Assembly (NCBI GenBank): GCA_051201675.1
Contig: CP179212.1
Location: forward strand, 2,418,001-2,482,000
Origin: HTCC2207 sp002685195
GTDB lineage: Bacteria > Pseudomonadota > Gammaproteobacteria > Pseudomonadales > Porticoccaceae
DNA: 64,000 nucleotides
Direction: 5' to 3'
Made by a program: the position numbers and the translations under genes. Shown here one piece after another: positions 44,128 to 52,920 of the stretch. The notes beneath the pieces are model-generated. The model worked only from the letters and a program-made list of their open reading frames with translations. It was not told where the DNA came from and ran no database searches. Position 1 is the stretch's first letter. Every line of letters begins with the position of its first letter.

Positions 44128-45804
44128 TTAAATTTTCTGGCACTCATTTGGAGCTCGAGCCTTCGGTCCAGACACAATTATTCCAGTGTCAGTAAATTTC
44201 TCCCACTCACTAATCATAGCCTGTAATCTTTCGGGCAGTTTATGGGCCAGGTTCTCGGTTTCACCAGGATCTGAGGCAAGGTTGTAAAGCTCCCAAGAAG
44301 GTTTGGTGACTTCTGAAAGCTGAATAATTTTCCAATCACCAACCTGTAACCCCTGTCTCTTATGAATACTAAATCCATAGAGAGGCTTACTGTGGACAAC
44401 CGGCTCTTCACCACCAAGGTAGGGTAATAATGATTTACCTTCTGCTGGCCAAATTTTGCGTCCTTTATACTCAACGCCAGGATGGCTGGTACCTGCCAAG
44501 TCAAGAAAGGTAGGCATTAGGTCTATCACAGACATAAATTCACGAAGAATCGTTTTCTCTTTGATCAGCGATGGAAAACGCACAATGGCAGGGACCCTTA
44601 TTCCGCCTTCGCTGGGCCGCCCTTTATGAGATCTAAACGGAGTAGAGCCAACTAAAGCCCAGGGACCACCATAGGAAACAAAGGAATTTTCCTTACCTAA
44701 ATTATTTAACTTGTTGTCATATTCTTTTGCCACATATTCAGCTTCAAGTTTGATACCCAGCGGTGGTCTTGCATCCGCTCCATTATCAGATAAAAAAACG
44801 ATCACTGTATTATCAAGTTCATCGATATCTTCAAGGTGCTGAATTATACGGCCGATATTTTCATCCAGTGCATCTACCATACCCGCATATATTTCCATTA
44901 AGCGGGCTTGATATCTTTGCTTTTGCTCAGGTAACTCACTCCACTCATCAAAACAAACTGAGCCTGAATGCGGGACTACATCGGGTGACAAAATGCCTTG
45001 CTTTACTAAATTTTTAAGACGCTGACTTCTAATAGATTCATAACCAGCATCATATTTTCCGAGATATTTATCACTGTATTTTTTAGGTACCTGCAATGGC
45101 CAATGGGGAGCGGTATAGGCCACATAACCAAAGAATGGGTTGATCTTTGCTATTGTACTATCAATATATTCAATCGCTTTATCTGTATAAAACTCCGTAG
45201 AGTAGAAATTTTCTGGAAGAGCAACCTCTTTACCATTTTCACGATAAGGTACTATCGGAAGACCTTTATGAACACCCCTATCGGAAAAATGATCGCCAGC
45301 CCCAGGTAGCATAACAAATGATTTATCGAAACCCCTCTTATCGGGGCCTTGATCAGGTTTCATACCTAAATGCCATTTACCGGCAATAAATGTTGAGTAT
45401 CCGGAGTCACGCAATAGCATTGGCAAGCTGACGACACTATCGTTTAGATAGCCCTCGTAGCCAGGTTTATCTTTTTGATTTTTAGCTGTCCACTCTGCCA
45501 TCGCACCGAGACCGGCACGATGATTATAAGTGCCTGACATAATCATAGCGCGAGTAGGTGAACAGGTAGGTGCTGCAACGAAATTTGTTAGTTTAGCGCC
45601 GCTATTAGCAAGTTGATCTATATTGGGGGTATTGATTTCACCACCGAATGAACCCAAGTCTGAGTAGCCTAAATCATCAGCAACCAATAGCAGAATATTG
45701 GGGCGCTTATCAGACGTTGGTTCGATGTCGAGGGGTTGACAAAACCCTTGTATAGGCAAGAATATCAACCCTAAGACCAATATTAAAATTTTTTTTAAAT
45801 ACAC
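44128..45804 (-). CDS. Arylsulfatase A-like sulfatase (S1 family)
   Basis: A 558-residue sulfatase with a signal peptide at residues ~1-23. VADDLGYSDLGSFGGEINTP gives the metal-binding Asp pair, CSPTRAMIMSG contains Cys81 for formylglycine, GKWHLGMKPD and FLSDNGAD complete the site. The GSFGGEINTPNIDQLA style puts it with the arylsulfatase A group, as for the third sulfatase in the window. The start codon is a GTG at 45804 with a weak GGA upstream; an out-of-frame ATG just ahead is unusable. A terminator separates it from the TonB receptor gene upstream on the same strand, so coupling may rely on read-through. Confidence 0.88.
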   Translation of the reverse strand: MYLKKILILVLGLIFLPIQGFCQPLDIEPTSDKRPNILLLVADDLGYSDLGSFGGEINTPNIDQLANSGAKLTNFVAAPTCSPTRAMIMSGTYNHRAGLGAMAEWTAKNQKDKPGYEGYLNDSVVSLPMLLRDSGYSTFIAGKWHLGMKPDQGPDKRGFDKSFVMLPGAGDHFSDRGVHKGLPIVPYRENGKEVALPENFYSTEFYTDKAIEYIDSTIAKINPFFGYVAYTAPHWPLQVPKKYSDKYLGKYDAGYESIRSQRLKNLVKQGILSPDVVPHSGSVCFDEWSELPEQKQRYQARLMEIYAGMVDALDENIGRIIQHLEDIDELDNTVIVFLSDNGADARPPLGIKLEAEYVAKEYDNKLNNLGKENSFVSYGGPWALVGSTPFRSHKGRPSEGGIRVPAIVRFPSLIKEKTILREFMSVIDLMPTFLDLAGTSHPGVEYKGRKIWPAEGKSLLPYLGGEEPVVHSKPLYGFSIHKRQGLQVGDWKIIQLSEVTKPSWELYNLASDPGETENLAHKLPERLQAMISEWEKFTDTGIIVSGPKARAPNECQKI

Positions 45805-45871
45805 AGCATTGAGTCCAATTTTTATTTTTAAACTAATTTATAGAAGCATATAAGCGGCGACTTCAAGAGCT

Positions 45872-45901
45872 AAAAACCCTAGGCTTCAGCCCAGGGTTTT
45901 T
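45872..45901 (-). terminator. Terminator between receptor and sulfatase genes
   Basis: A hairpin with a stem of about 12 bp (AAAAACCCTAGGC against GCCCAGGGTTTTT, one mismatch) and a short loop, 30 bases past the TonB receptor stop, rich in T on the 3' side in either direction. It should reduce transcription into the sulfatase gene. Confidence 0.75.
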
Positions 45902-45930
45902 AGTTTACTAGCTAGATAGCCTCTTGAGTA

Positions 45931-48297
45931 TTACTTCATCTCATAGCCAAAAGTAACACCAACCATGCGCGGCTGACCCAAATTCACTGTTCGACAATTA
46001 CAGGAAAAAGGTGGATTGATTAATTGCCCCGTTATCCATTCCTCATCAGTGAGATTCTGTGCGAATAAGCTAACAAACCAGTTGTCAGAATTGTAGCGCA
46101 CGCGGGCATTAACGAGATTGAAGGCTTCTCGAGTATCAAACGCTGTATTGGCACGATCAAAATATGTTTTGCCTTTTCGGGACATGTCCATACGCAACAC
46201 TAGATCGCCCTGACTCATGGGCATTGTATATTGCATTCCAAGGCTGGCAGTCATTTCAGGTGCGTAGTTAAGGTTATTCCCCGCAAAATCTTGCAGCGTG
46301 GGACGCTCTACAATGTACTCATCATAGGTCGCATCAAGCCTTGCATAAGTTGCATCAATTTGAAGATTATCGGTTAGTAAATACTGAGACTCTAATTCGA
46401 CACCCCTAATACTTGATGTCGCTGCATTATCGGTTAATGGACCGTCACCTGTTAGCCTAAAAACTTGGAGATCCTCATAATCATAAGTAAACGCAGTTAT
46501 GTTCAAACGCACTCTGTCATCAAGAAATGTATTTTTCGAGCCTATTTCAATAGCATTTAAAAATTCTGGTTCGTATGGAACCTGCGCTCCACCATCAATA
46601 TTGCTACCACCTTCTTCAAACGCACCCCCATTGAAGTCAAAACCGCCTGACTTGTATCCATGAGAATAGCTTGCAAATATGAGGTTATCGTCAGTGAAAT
46701 TATAAGATACACTTCCCCGATAGGAGGGCTCATTCCAGGTTTCTTTGCCTGCTGAAGGCGCAAATGTACCAATGTGGCCACCGCCTGCAGCGACGTAACC
46801 GTTGGTCAAATCAACTTGACCGCCAGTGCTACGATAATTGTATTTTTCATCCCAAGTATATCTGGCGCCGAGCGTAGCACTTAGGCGATCAGAGAAATCA
46901 TAAGTGAGCTGAGCGAAAATAGCATAGGAATCAGTTTCATGCAGCATATCACGAAACTGACGCATCCCACCCCCACCAGCTACAGCCCCAGGGGAAAGCT
47001 TAGTATCTAAAGGAACTTGTCCGGGTGGAACAATAGTTTCAAAGTCGCCACTTATCTTCTCGTGATAATAGTAAGCGCCAAGAAGCCACTGTAATTGGGC
47101 ATCGTCTTGTGATACTAAATTAAATTCTTGACTGTATTGCTCTGCATTAGTGTCTCTGTGACGGGTTTCTAGTGCTAGCTCGGAATTGTCCGCATCTACT
47201 AAAATTTCATTATTATTTGTTTGGTAAGAGGTTATCGAATGGAGAAGAACATTATCAGAGATACTATAATTCACCTCTACATCTAAACCCTCCATCACAG
47301 TGGAAACAAATTCTGGGGCGTCCTTTCTGATTTCATAGAAGCCGGTTGGCCTAGGTAAAACTGACTCACCTATTGCAGTGGTTGCAAGTGAATAAGAGTC
47401 AGCTGTAACTCTTGCTCCTGCTGGAGGTCTTGGGCCATTAGGATTGCCACTTGAGATACCCACTAAGCGCTTGTCGGAATAACCATTATCTGTTTCAGCA
47501 TAATCAGTTCCCAAAAAGCGTGACGCAGGTCCAGTACCCCCGGACTTTGTATGAAACCCTTTTATAAGCACTTCATTTCCCGCATCTGATTCCCAGAGTA
47601 GCGACAGCCGTGCTCCTGACTTATCGTTTTCTCCGAGGTGACGGCCATTGTAAAGGTTCTTTAAATAGCCATCTCTTTGGTCAGTAAACATAGCTAATCG
47701 AGAATTCACACTCTCCCCGAGAGGTACATTTATGACGCCGCGAATTTTACGTTGATTATAATTACCAAGAGTAATATCAACTTTGCCTTCGAGCTCATCG
47801 GTTGGACGCTTAGTCACAATATTGATCGATCCACCATTTGCGTTGCGGCCATACAATGTGCCCTGAGGGCCTCGCAACACTTCTATACGCTCAATATCGA
47901 ATATATCTGCCGCTGAGGCTATATTTCGACCCACATAAACACCATCAATATGTAACGCAACTCCGGGATCACCACCACCGACAAGAGTTTCCGTACCAAT
48001 ACCTCGAAGCGTTACGCGCGCCACATTTTGTCCTGCAGACTGAATAGAGAAGTCTAAATTAGGCGTTACCTCTTGCATCCCTTGCAGATTATTGTGGCCT
48101 CTTATATCAAGATCGGACTGCGAGAACGCCGTAACCGAAATTGGTATTTCCTGAATACCTTCATCTCGTTTTGTCGCCGTCACAATAATTTCTTCTATGC
48201 CCGCCGCAAGTAATGAGGGAGTCGCAAAAACTCCAATACCAGCGAGTGCTGCCGTAGTAAGTTTAAATTTTTTAAGACTAAATTTTTTTGACCTCAT
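45931..48297 (-). CDS. TonB-dependent receptor
   Basis: A 788-residue outer-membrane receptor. It has a signal peptide to about residue 32, a TonB box IEEIIVTATKR, plug motifs IEVLRGPQGTLYGRNANGGSINIVTKRPTDE and a C-terminal barrel ending in GVTFGYEMK. The FecA-like plug and EIIVTATKRDEGIQ start mark the large family common in sphingomonads and marine gammaproteobacteria, often linked to uptake of aromatic, terpenoid or other hydrophobic compounds. AAGGGG precedes the ATG. An arylsulfatase follows on the same strand, suggesting a sulfated ligand. The C-terminal residue is Lys rather than the usual aromatic. Confidence 0.9.
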   Translation of the reverse strand: MRSKKFSLKKFKLTTAALAGIGVFATPSLLAAGIEEIIVTATKRDEGIQEIPISVTAFSQSDLDIRGHNNLQGMQEVTPNLDFSIQSAGQNVARVTLRGIGTETLVGGGDPGVALHIDGVYVGRNIASAADIFDIERIEVLRGPQGTLYGRNANGGSINIVTKRPTDELEGKVDITLGNYNQRKIRGVINVPLGESVNSRLAMFTDQRDGYLKNLYNGRHLGENDKSGARLSLLWESDAGNEVLIKGFHTKSGGTGPASRFLGTDYAETDNGYSDKRLVGISSGNPNGPRPPAGARVTADSYSLATTAIGESVLPRPTGFYEIRKDAPEFVSTVMEGLDVEVNYSISDNVLLHSITSYQTNNNEILVDADNSELALETRHRDTNAEQYSQEFNLVSQDDAQLQWLLGAYYYHEKISGDFETIVPPGQVPLDTKLSPGAVAGGGGMRQFRDMLHETDSYAIFAQLTYDFSDRLSATLGARYTWDEKYNYRSTGGQVDLTNGYVAAGGGHIGTFAPSAGKETWNEPSYRGSVSYNFTDDNLIFASYSHGYKSGGFDFNGGAFEEGGSNIDGGAQVPYEPEFLNAIEIGSKNTFLDDRVRLNITAFTYDYEDLQVFRLTGDGPLTDNAATSSIRGVELESQYLLTDNLQIDATYARLDATYDEYIVERPTLQDFAGNNLNYAPEMTASLGMQYTMPMSQGDLVLRMDMSRKGKTYFDRANTAFDTREAFNLVNARVRYNSDNWFVSLFAQNLTDEEWITGQLINPPFSCNCRTVNLGQPRMVGVTFGYEMK

Positions 48298-48468
48298 ATT
48301 TTCAACCCCTTAGTTAATATTTAGCACTTACAACCCATTAATACATTTAAAACGCTGGATTATTATATTTTCCATTGTCCACCATGGGCGATTCAGTACC
48401 AAATTTCAATACAGGTGTATCACATTATGAAACTTAAGCCATATCTTAATGCTCCGCCATTACCTCGA

Positions 48469-49374
48469 TTACTGCTTTTGTGCATTGACCAAATACACAG
48501 ATAGCTGTTTCCGCAAATTTCTCATTTCAGTTTCTGTCCACGACCGGAATCCCTCACCACTTTTGAACCCTAAACGACCTGCTTCAATCTGCTGCTCCAA
48601 GTAAGGGTTTGGACCGGAACTCCTATCGAGCTCGGGAATCACTGTGCGATGAATATCGAGGGTTAAATCTAGTCCCACTAGGTCTGCATTTTCCAGAGGA
48701 CCCAGCACGGGAAGACGCAGACCAAAACTGTTTTTGACGCAGGTATCCAACGTGCGGGCATCGCAGATGCCTTCAGCTATCATGGCAATCGCCTCTCGCC
48801 ATAGGGCGTGCTGTAAACGATTACCAACAAATCCGGGGCGGTCTTTTTTAACATGTGCTGGCTCTTTACCAACTCCTCGCAATAGGGCCATAGTGAGGTC
48901 GATAGTGTCCTGTGAAGTCCCATCACCCTGTATCACCTCTACCAGAGGCACCAGATAAGGCGGGTTCCACCAATGAGTGCCCACCATACGATATGCAGTT
49001 TCTAACCCTCTGGTTATATGTGTGATGGGTATGACAGAGGTATTGCTCGCCAAAATTGCATCAACTGGTGCTAGGCGTTCCAAATCAGAAAAAATCGATC
49101 GCTTTAGATCCAGCTTTTCAGGGGCCGCCTCGGTGATATACTGTGCACAGGCTACAGCCTCCTCTAAATCGCCGCATACTTCTATGAGCTCGGCAATTGC
49201 AATATCGGAGCCCATCAGCTTGAGATTCTCTGCTACGCGGTCTTGTAGTGACAACCGAACCTCTTGGTTCGGTTCGAACACCTTAACCTTACAATCGTTT
49301 GATGCAAACACCTGAGCGATACCAGCCCCCATCAGGCCACCACCAATAACCACTATATTATTTAAGTCCTGCAT
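48469..49374 (-). CDS. 3-hydroxyacyl-CoA dehydrogenase family protein
   Basis: A 301-residue NAD-dependent dehydrogenase. It has IVVIGGGLMGAGIAQVFA at the start, the ASNTSVIPI segment, GTHWWNPP with the catalytic His, and the two-helix C-terminal domain GPLENADLVGLDLTLDIH. The family includes 3-hydroxybutyryl-CoA dehydrogenase and also L-carnitine and other 3-hydroxy-acid dehydrogenases, many of which neighbour BKACE genes. It lies 6 bases after the SDR gene, last in the operon cyclase-cupin-SDR-dehydrogenase. It probably makes the 3-keto compound cleaved by the BKACE enzyme encoded divergently. Confidence 0.88.
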   Translation of the reverse strand: MQDLNNIVVIGGGLMGAGIAQVFASNDCKVKVFEPNQEVRLSLQDRVAENLKLMGSDIAIAELIEVCGDLEEAVACAQYITEAAPEKLDLKRSIFSDLERLAPVDAILASNTSVIPITHITRGLETAYRMVGTHWWNPPYLVPLVEVIQGDGTSQDTIDLTMALLRGVGKEPAHVKKDRPGFVGNRLQHALWREAIAMIAEGICDARTLDTCVKNSFGLRLPVLGPLENADLVGLDLTLDIHRTVIPELDRSSGPNPYLEQQIEAGRLGFKSGEGFRSWTETEMRNLRKQLSVYLVNAQKQ

Positions 49375-49380
49375 ACCCGC

Positions 49381-50181
49381 TTAACCCGCCGTATAGCCGC
49401 CATCAGCATAGATGACATGTCCAGTGTGAAAATCCGATGCCGCGGAACAAAGAAATAACAAAGGACCAGCAAGATCCTCCGGCTCCCCGAGGCGACCAAT
49501 GGGCACCCGCGACAAAAATCCTTCTCTAACTTTACTAGCACTCTCATTGTCTTCGAACATCCATGCAGTGACAGGAGAGCGAAAAACCGTAGGCGCAATC
49601 GCATTGACGGTGATACCAACAGAACCCCATTCGCATCCCAGAGCTCTGGTCATTCCATCTGTCGCTGATTTCGATGTGCAGTAGGCAGAATAACCCGCCG
49701 GATGACCCAACTTCCCCCGCGCGGAAGAGGTGAATACCACCTTCCCGCCCCGTCCCTGAGCAATCATCTGCTTACCAACAGCACGCGCAATTAACCAAGC
49801 GCCATCGACATTGGCCAACATGACCTTTTGAAAGCGCTCAGGCTCCATATCTATAATTGGGGAAATATCATTCATACCAGAGGCCACTACGAGGATATCG
49901 ATACCGCCGTACGCCTCTACCGCAGCAGCCACGATGGCACTGCAATCCGCCTCGCTATCAGGCCGACGAGCAATATCAACCGTGGCAATACCAGCCTCCC
50001 GCAAATCTACTGCTAAATCAGCTAAGTTAGACGCATTGCCAGCGGCAATGGTTAGCTTGGCACCGGCATCTCCCAATGTGGCGCACACTACCTGACCAAA
50101 GGATCCGGTTGCGCCGATCACCACAGCTGACTTACCCGTAACATTGAATAAATCTGAACAATCGATTGAGGGCAAACTCAT
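49381..50181 (-). CDS. Short-chain dehydrogenase/reductase
   Basis: A 266-residue SDR of classical length. GATGSFGQVV replaces the usual TGxxxGIG glycine pattern (the sixth residue is Phe where Ile is normal), VASGMND stands where NNAG is usual, and SAYCTSKSA carries the catalytic Tyr and Lys; the C-terminal GHVIYADGGYTAG is standard. It should oxidise a hydroxyl or reduce a keto group, with NAD(H) or NADP(H). It overlaps the cupin gene by four bases (ATGA) and lies 6 bases before the 3-hydroxyacyl-CoA dehydrogenase gene. Confidence 0.87.
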   Translation of the reverse strand: MSLPSIDCSDLFNVTGKSAVVIGATGSFGQVVCATLGDAGAKLTIAAGNASNLADLAVDLREAGIATVDIARRPDSEADCSAIVAAAVEAYGGIDILVVASGMNDISPIIDMEPERFQKVMLANVDGAWLIARAVGKQMIAQGRGGKVVFTSSARGKLGHPAGYSAYCTSKSATDGMTRALGCEWGSVGITVNAIAPTVFRSPVTAWMFEDNESASKVREGFLSRVPIGRLGEPEDLAGPLLFLCSAASDFHTGHVIYADGGYTAG

Positions 50182-50528
50182 GAACTGCCCTCCGGATAAG
50201 GCATGATTACCAGCATAGTGGCCACCGTATTACCTTCGTTGCGTATGGCGCGAGCTTCTCCGCCGGGAATAAAACAACTATCGAGTCGTGACAATAAATA
50301 TGTTTCTCCGTCAGCAAGCTCAATGGTTATAGCACCTTCTATCACCACATAGATTTTTTCCAATGGGCTAGTATCCATCTCAGCCCCGCCACCAGGCAGA
50401 AAGTGCGACAAACCTGTCCAGGCAAATGTTGACGCACTGGCATCAAAACCCTGAAGCCGCAATCCACGCATATCATAGTGCTTCGGTGCATCGTAACGGC
50501 GCACATCCTTAAACCGTGTAATCTCCAT
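50178..50528 (-). CDS. Small cupin-domain protein
   Basis: A 116-residue single-domain cupin. The beta-barrel region spans about residues 30-105 and includes VIEGAITIELADGE and IPGGEARAIRNEG, the two cupin motifs, but the His/Glu metal ligands are mostly replaced, so it may be non-metal or a binding/isomerase type. The ATG at 50528 follows GAGGG, and an upstream extension overlapping the cyclase gene was discarded. Its stop overlaps the SDR start. It probably assists the operon's pathway as an isomerase, epimerase or ligand sensor. Confidence 0.82.
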   Translation of the reverse strand: MEITRFKDVRRYDAPKHYDMRGLRLQGFDASASTFAWTGLSHFLPGGGAEMDTSPLEKIYVVIEGAITIELADGETYLLSRLDSCFIPGGEARAIRNEGNTVATMLVIMPYPEGSS

Positions 50529-50553
50529 AACTGGCCCTCTTAAATTGAAGCTA

Positions 50554-51426
50554 TTATTCTGAGGCACCCGTTTCAATGCGGAAGTTGCCCGTTGGATCCA
50601 AAATAGCAACCAGTCTCACGATACAGCCATCACCCTTCTTCCAACGCCAGGGGAACGCTGCGAAAGTGACACGCTTTCCAGTAACTTTATCAATATCTCC
50701 ACCGACGTTTTCAAAACCACAAATTCCATTAGACAACATAATATTGTGGCAAGGTTCCCACTCAGGAAAATCGTCTATAACATCACGACCTGTTGCCTCT
50801 TTATATTCGGCACAGACGTTTGGCAGCAGCCCGTGAGGCTTTCCGGGACCGTGAGGACCAATAGCCGTAGCCAAAGGATGATCTAGCGCTTGCGTATCAT
50901 TACCGGCCATTTTGACTTTCTTCTCAACAAACCACTCGCCTGCTTCACGACCAAAACCTGGTGCGTAACCATAGTAGTGCTGGTTGTCTCCATAGTATTT
51001 GTGCCAGCCCGTATTAACGATAACAATATCTCCCTCTCGTACTTGCGGCGTCGCATTTTCTAAGTCATCTGCAGTCACCATCTCCCACTTTTGCTTGGGT
51101 ATATCCAAGATTACTCCAGAGCCAAAAAAGTAAGGCAGTGGAACTTCGTCCATAAATGCGGTACCCGGAACCACGTGCGCGGGCGCATCAATATGAGTGC
51201 CAGAATGCATAACAGTAGTAATTTTTTGCGTAAGCACTCCGCCCGTCTTGGCCATGCCATGCAACCGCTCGATCTTTACATCTTCGAAATAGGGCCAACA
51301 GGGCTGACCTAACCCCCAAGGGTGACTTAAGTCGTAAAATTCCAGACCCATTTTATTGAGCAGATTGCTCTCCTCAAATTGACAAATACTCTCATCACGC
51401 CAATCACCATCTTCCCATCCAGCCAT
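50554..51426 (-). CDS. Cyclase-family metal-dependent hydrolase (kynurenine formamidase-like)
   Basis: A 290-residue protein of the cyclase/KynB family. The signature HSGTHIDAPAH (metal-binding His and Asp residues) is intact, DIVIVNTGWHKYYG and AGNDTQALDHPL follow, and a late GGDIDKV segment completes the fold. Relatives hydrolyse N-formylkynurenine, cyclic amides or isatin, or open lactone-like rings. The ATG at 51426 follows AAGGTG six bases upstream; an in-frame GTG three codons earlier is less likely. It starts the operon with cupin, SDR and 3-hydroxyacyl-CoA dehydrogenase. The BKACE gene diverges from it across a 227-base promoter region. Confidence 0.85.
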   Translation of the reverse strand: MAGWEDGDWRDESICQFEESNLLNKMGLEFYDLSHPWGLGQPCWPYFEDVKIERLHGMAKTGGVLTQKITTVMHSGTHIDAPAHVVPGTAFMDEVPLPYFFGSGVILDIPKQKWEMVTADDLENATPQVREGDIVIVNTGWHKYYGDNQHYYGYAPGFGREAGEWFVEKKVKMAGNDTQALDHPLATAIGPHGPGKPHGLLPNVCAEYKEATGRDVIDDFPEWEPCHNIMLSNGICGFENVGGDIDKVTGKRVTFAAFPWRWKKGDGCIVRLVAILDPTGNFRIETGASE

Positions 51427-51461
51427 TGTGTTCACCTTATTTTGATAATTTAATTAACTAT

Positions 51462-51626
51462 AATACGATATAGATGTACCGCAATACGTTACAGATGTGA
51501 AACTAAAAGTCAAGTGATTTATAAGAGTCCTTAGACTTACTTTTGCGACTTTAAAAGCACGATTTGCTTGACAATTGCTCTGTTAATTGTATTGTACTTC
51601 AGCTATATATGATCACAATACGATAC
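51462..51626. promoter_or_regulatory. Repeated AATACG(A/T)TA elements in the cyclase/BKACE divergent promoter
   Basis: Three copies of a similar word occur in the gap: AATACGATA at 51462-51470, CAATACGTTAC at 51482-51492 and CAATACGATAC at 51616-51626. They flank the predicted BKACE promoter on both sides. GATAC is also the half-site of the perfect inverted repeat just upstream of the nearby IclR gene, so these may be operators for that regulator. This is inference only. Confidence 0.4.
51568..51595 (+). promoter_or_regulatory. Predicted sigma-70 promoter of the BKACE gene
   Basis: A perfect -35 TTGACA (51568-51573), a 16-base spacer and TATTGT (51590-51595) as -10, about 60 bases before the BKACE start. 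The adjacent AATACGATAC element lies downstream, where a repressor could block it. Confidence 0.5.
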
Positions 51627-51653
51627 TTTAATTTGTTTATGTAAGGAGATTCC

Positions 51654-52592
51654 ATGCCAAAGAAACTCGGGAAAGTAGCCATATCATGTGCTGTGACTGG
51701 CGCCATTCACACACCAACAATGTCAGATGCTCTCCCTTATAAACCTGAGGATATTGCTCGTCAGGCCATTGAAGCCGCAGAAGCAGGCGCTGCAGTGCTA
51801 CATATTCATGCTCGGGATCCACAGGATGGCTCAGTCTCACTCAACCCTGATCACTTCATGAATTTCCTTCCAGAAATCAAGTCAAAAACAAATGCTGTAA
51901 TCAATATCTCAACGGGTGGCAGTCTGCTGACTACAATCGAAGATAGAATTAAACCATCAGATATCGCCTCTCCCGAGATGAGTTCACTCAATATGGGCAG
52001 TATGAATTTTTCTTTTCACGGCCTGGCCAAGCGATATGATCAGTTTAAATTTGACTGGGAAAAAGACTATATCGAGCAATCTGATAGCTATATTTTCAGA
52101 AATACCTTTAAGGATATTGCACAAGTTGAAAAGAGCCTTGGTCAGAAACACGGCGTGAAGTTTGAACATGAGTGTTACGATGTCGGACATTTGTACAATC
52201 TTAAATTTTGTATGGATACAGGGTTATTTAAGGCACCAGTGTTTATACAGTTTATATTTGGCATTCTAGGCGGCATTGGCGCTGACCTAGACAACCTAAT
52301 CTTTATGAAACGAACAGCGGATCGTCTTTTTGGTGATGACTATCAATGGTCGGTAATGGCCGCTGGAGCCGCACAAATGCCATTTGCCACTCAGGCAATT
52401 ATGATGGGCGGTAATGTGCGCGTAGGCTTGGAGGATTCGCTCTTTATTGAACGCGGAAAACTAGCATCGTCAAACGCTGAACAGGTACAAAAAGTACGCA
52501 GGATTATCGAGGAATTGGGTTACGAGGTTGCTAGGCCAGATGACGTTCGCGAAATGCTCAACCTTAAAGGTAGCCACAAAGTCACTTTTTAA
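51654..52592 (+). CDS. BKACE / 3-keto-5-aminohexanoate cleavage family enzyme (DUF849)
   Basis: A 312-residue TIM-barrel enzyme. The metal-binding HIHARDP motif (residues ~50-56), preceded by GAAVL, together with NISTGG and SVMAAGAAQMPFATQAIMMGGNVRVGLED define the beta-keto acid cleavage enzyme family. Members use zinc to convert a beta-keto acid plus acetyl-CoA into acetoacetate and a CoA ester (Kce, and dehydrocarnitine-cleaving enzymes). TAAGGAGA gives a strong ribosome binding site. It is divergent from the cyclase-cupin-SDR-3-hydroxyacyl-CoA dehydrogenase operon; one of those dehydrogenases likely makes its keto substrate. A terminator follows. Confidence 0.9.
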   Translation: MPKKLGKVAISCAVTGAIHTPTMSDALPYKPEDIARQAIEAAEAGAAVLHIHARDPQDGSVSLNPDHFMNFLPEIKSKTNAVINISTGGSLLTTIEDRIKPSDIASPEMSSLNMGSMNFSFHGLAKRYDQFKFDWEKDYIEQSDSYIFRNTFKDIAQVEKSLGQKHGVKFEHECYDVGHLYNLKFCMDTGLFKAPVFIQFIFGILGGIGADLDNLIFMKRTADRLFGDDYQWSVMAAGAAQMPFATQAIMMGGNVRVGLEDSLFIERGKLASSNAEQVQKVRRIIEELGYEVARPDDVREMLNLKGSHKVTF

Positions 52593-52621
52593 TTTTTTAC
52601 TATCATGCAAAAAAATGCTCT

Positions 52622-52643
52622 TAAGCCTCCACTGAGAGGCTTA
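52622..52643 (+). terminator. Terminator after the BKACE gene
   Basis: TAAGCCTC and GAGGCTTA form an 8-bp stem with a 6-base loop, followed by ATTTGCTC with a short T-run, 30 bases past the BKACE stop. A-tracts upstream suggest it could also serve the convergent tiny gene at 52709. Confidence 0.65.
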
Positions 52644-52708
52644 TTTGCTCATCACCCAGCATATGTAGCATGTTTACTACGTTTTAAAGTTACAGTTGCG
52701 AGCGACCC

Positions 52709-52810
52709 TTAATCCTGATCATCCGCATTATTTTGATAAAAAATGGCTAAGAGATAGAACACCATCCCAAAAGCTCCGACGCCTATCATCCACACATCAG
52801 TTTGATCCAT
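52709..52810 (-). CDS. Tiny membrane protein, third gene of the symporter operon (33 aa)
   Basis: The reverse strand encodes 33 residues beginning MDQTDVWMIGVGAFG, with a single hydrophobic segment (IGVGAFGMVFYLLAIFY) and an acidic tail. Its ATG overlaps the stop of the preceding 36-residue gene as TAATG, so translation is coupled. Together with the tight link to the symporter this makes it a real gene despite its size. No family is known to me. It may be a small accessory subunit of the SSS transporter. Confidence 0.65.
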   Translation of the reverse strand: MDQTDVWMIGVGAFGMVFYLLAIFYQNNADDQD

Positions 52811-52920
52811 TATTTATCACCTCTAGTCCGACCCTGTACTCTAAAAATTACCTCAGCCACAATGACTAAGAAATAAATCATACCAAGGGTCGTTAAAAAC
52901 AGTTCTAGTGCAAAGTTCAT
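52810..52920 (-). CDS. Tiny membrane protein, second gene of the symporter operon (36 aa)
   Basis: 36 residues beginning MNFALELFLTTLG, with one transmembrane stretch (LTTLGMIYFLVIVAEVIF) and a basic tail (RVQGRTRGDK). The ATG overlaps the stop of the symporter gene (TAATG), and its own stop overlaps the next tiny gene in the same way. Such a three-gene overlap chain is strong evidence for translation and a functional link. Small hydrophobic partners are known for some SSS transporters. The role is inferred. Confidence 0.7.
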   Translation of the reverse strand: MNFALELFLTTLGMIYFLVIVAEVIFRVQGRTRGDK

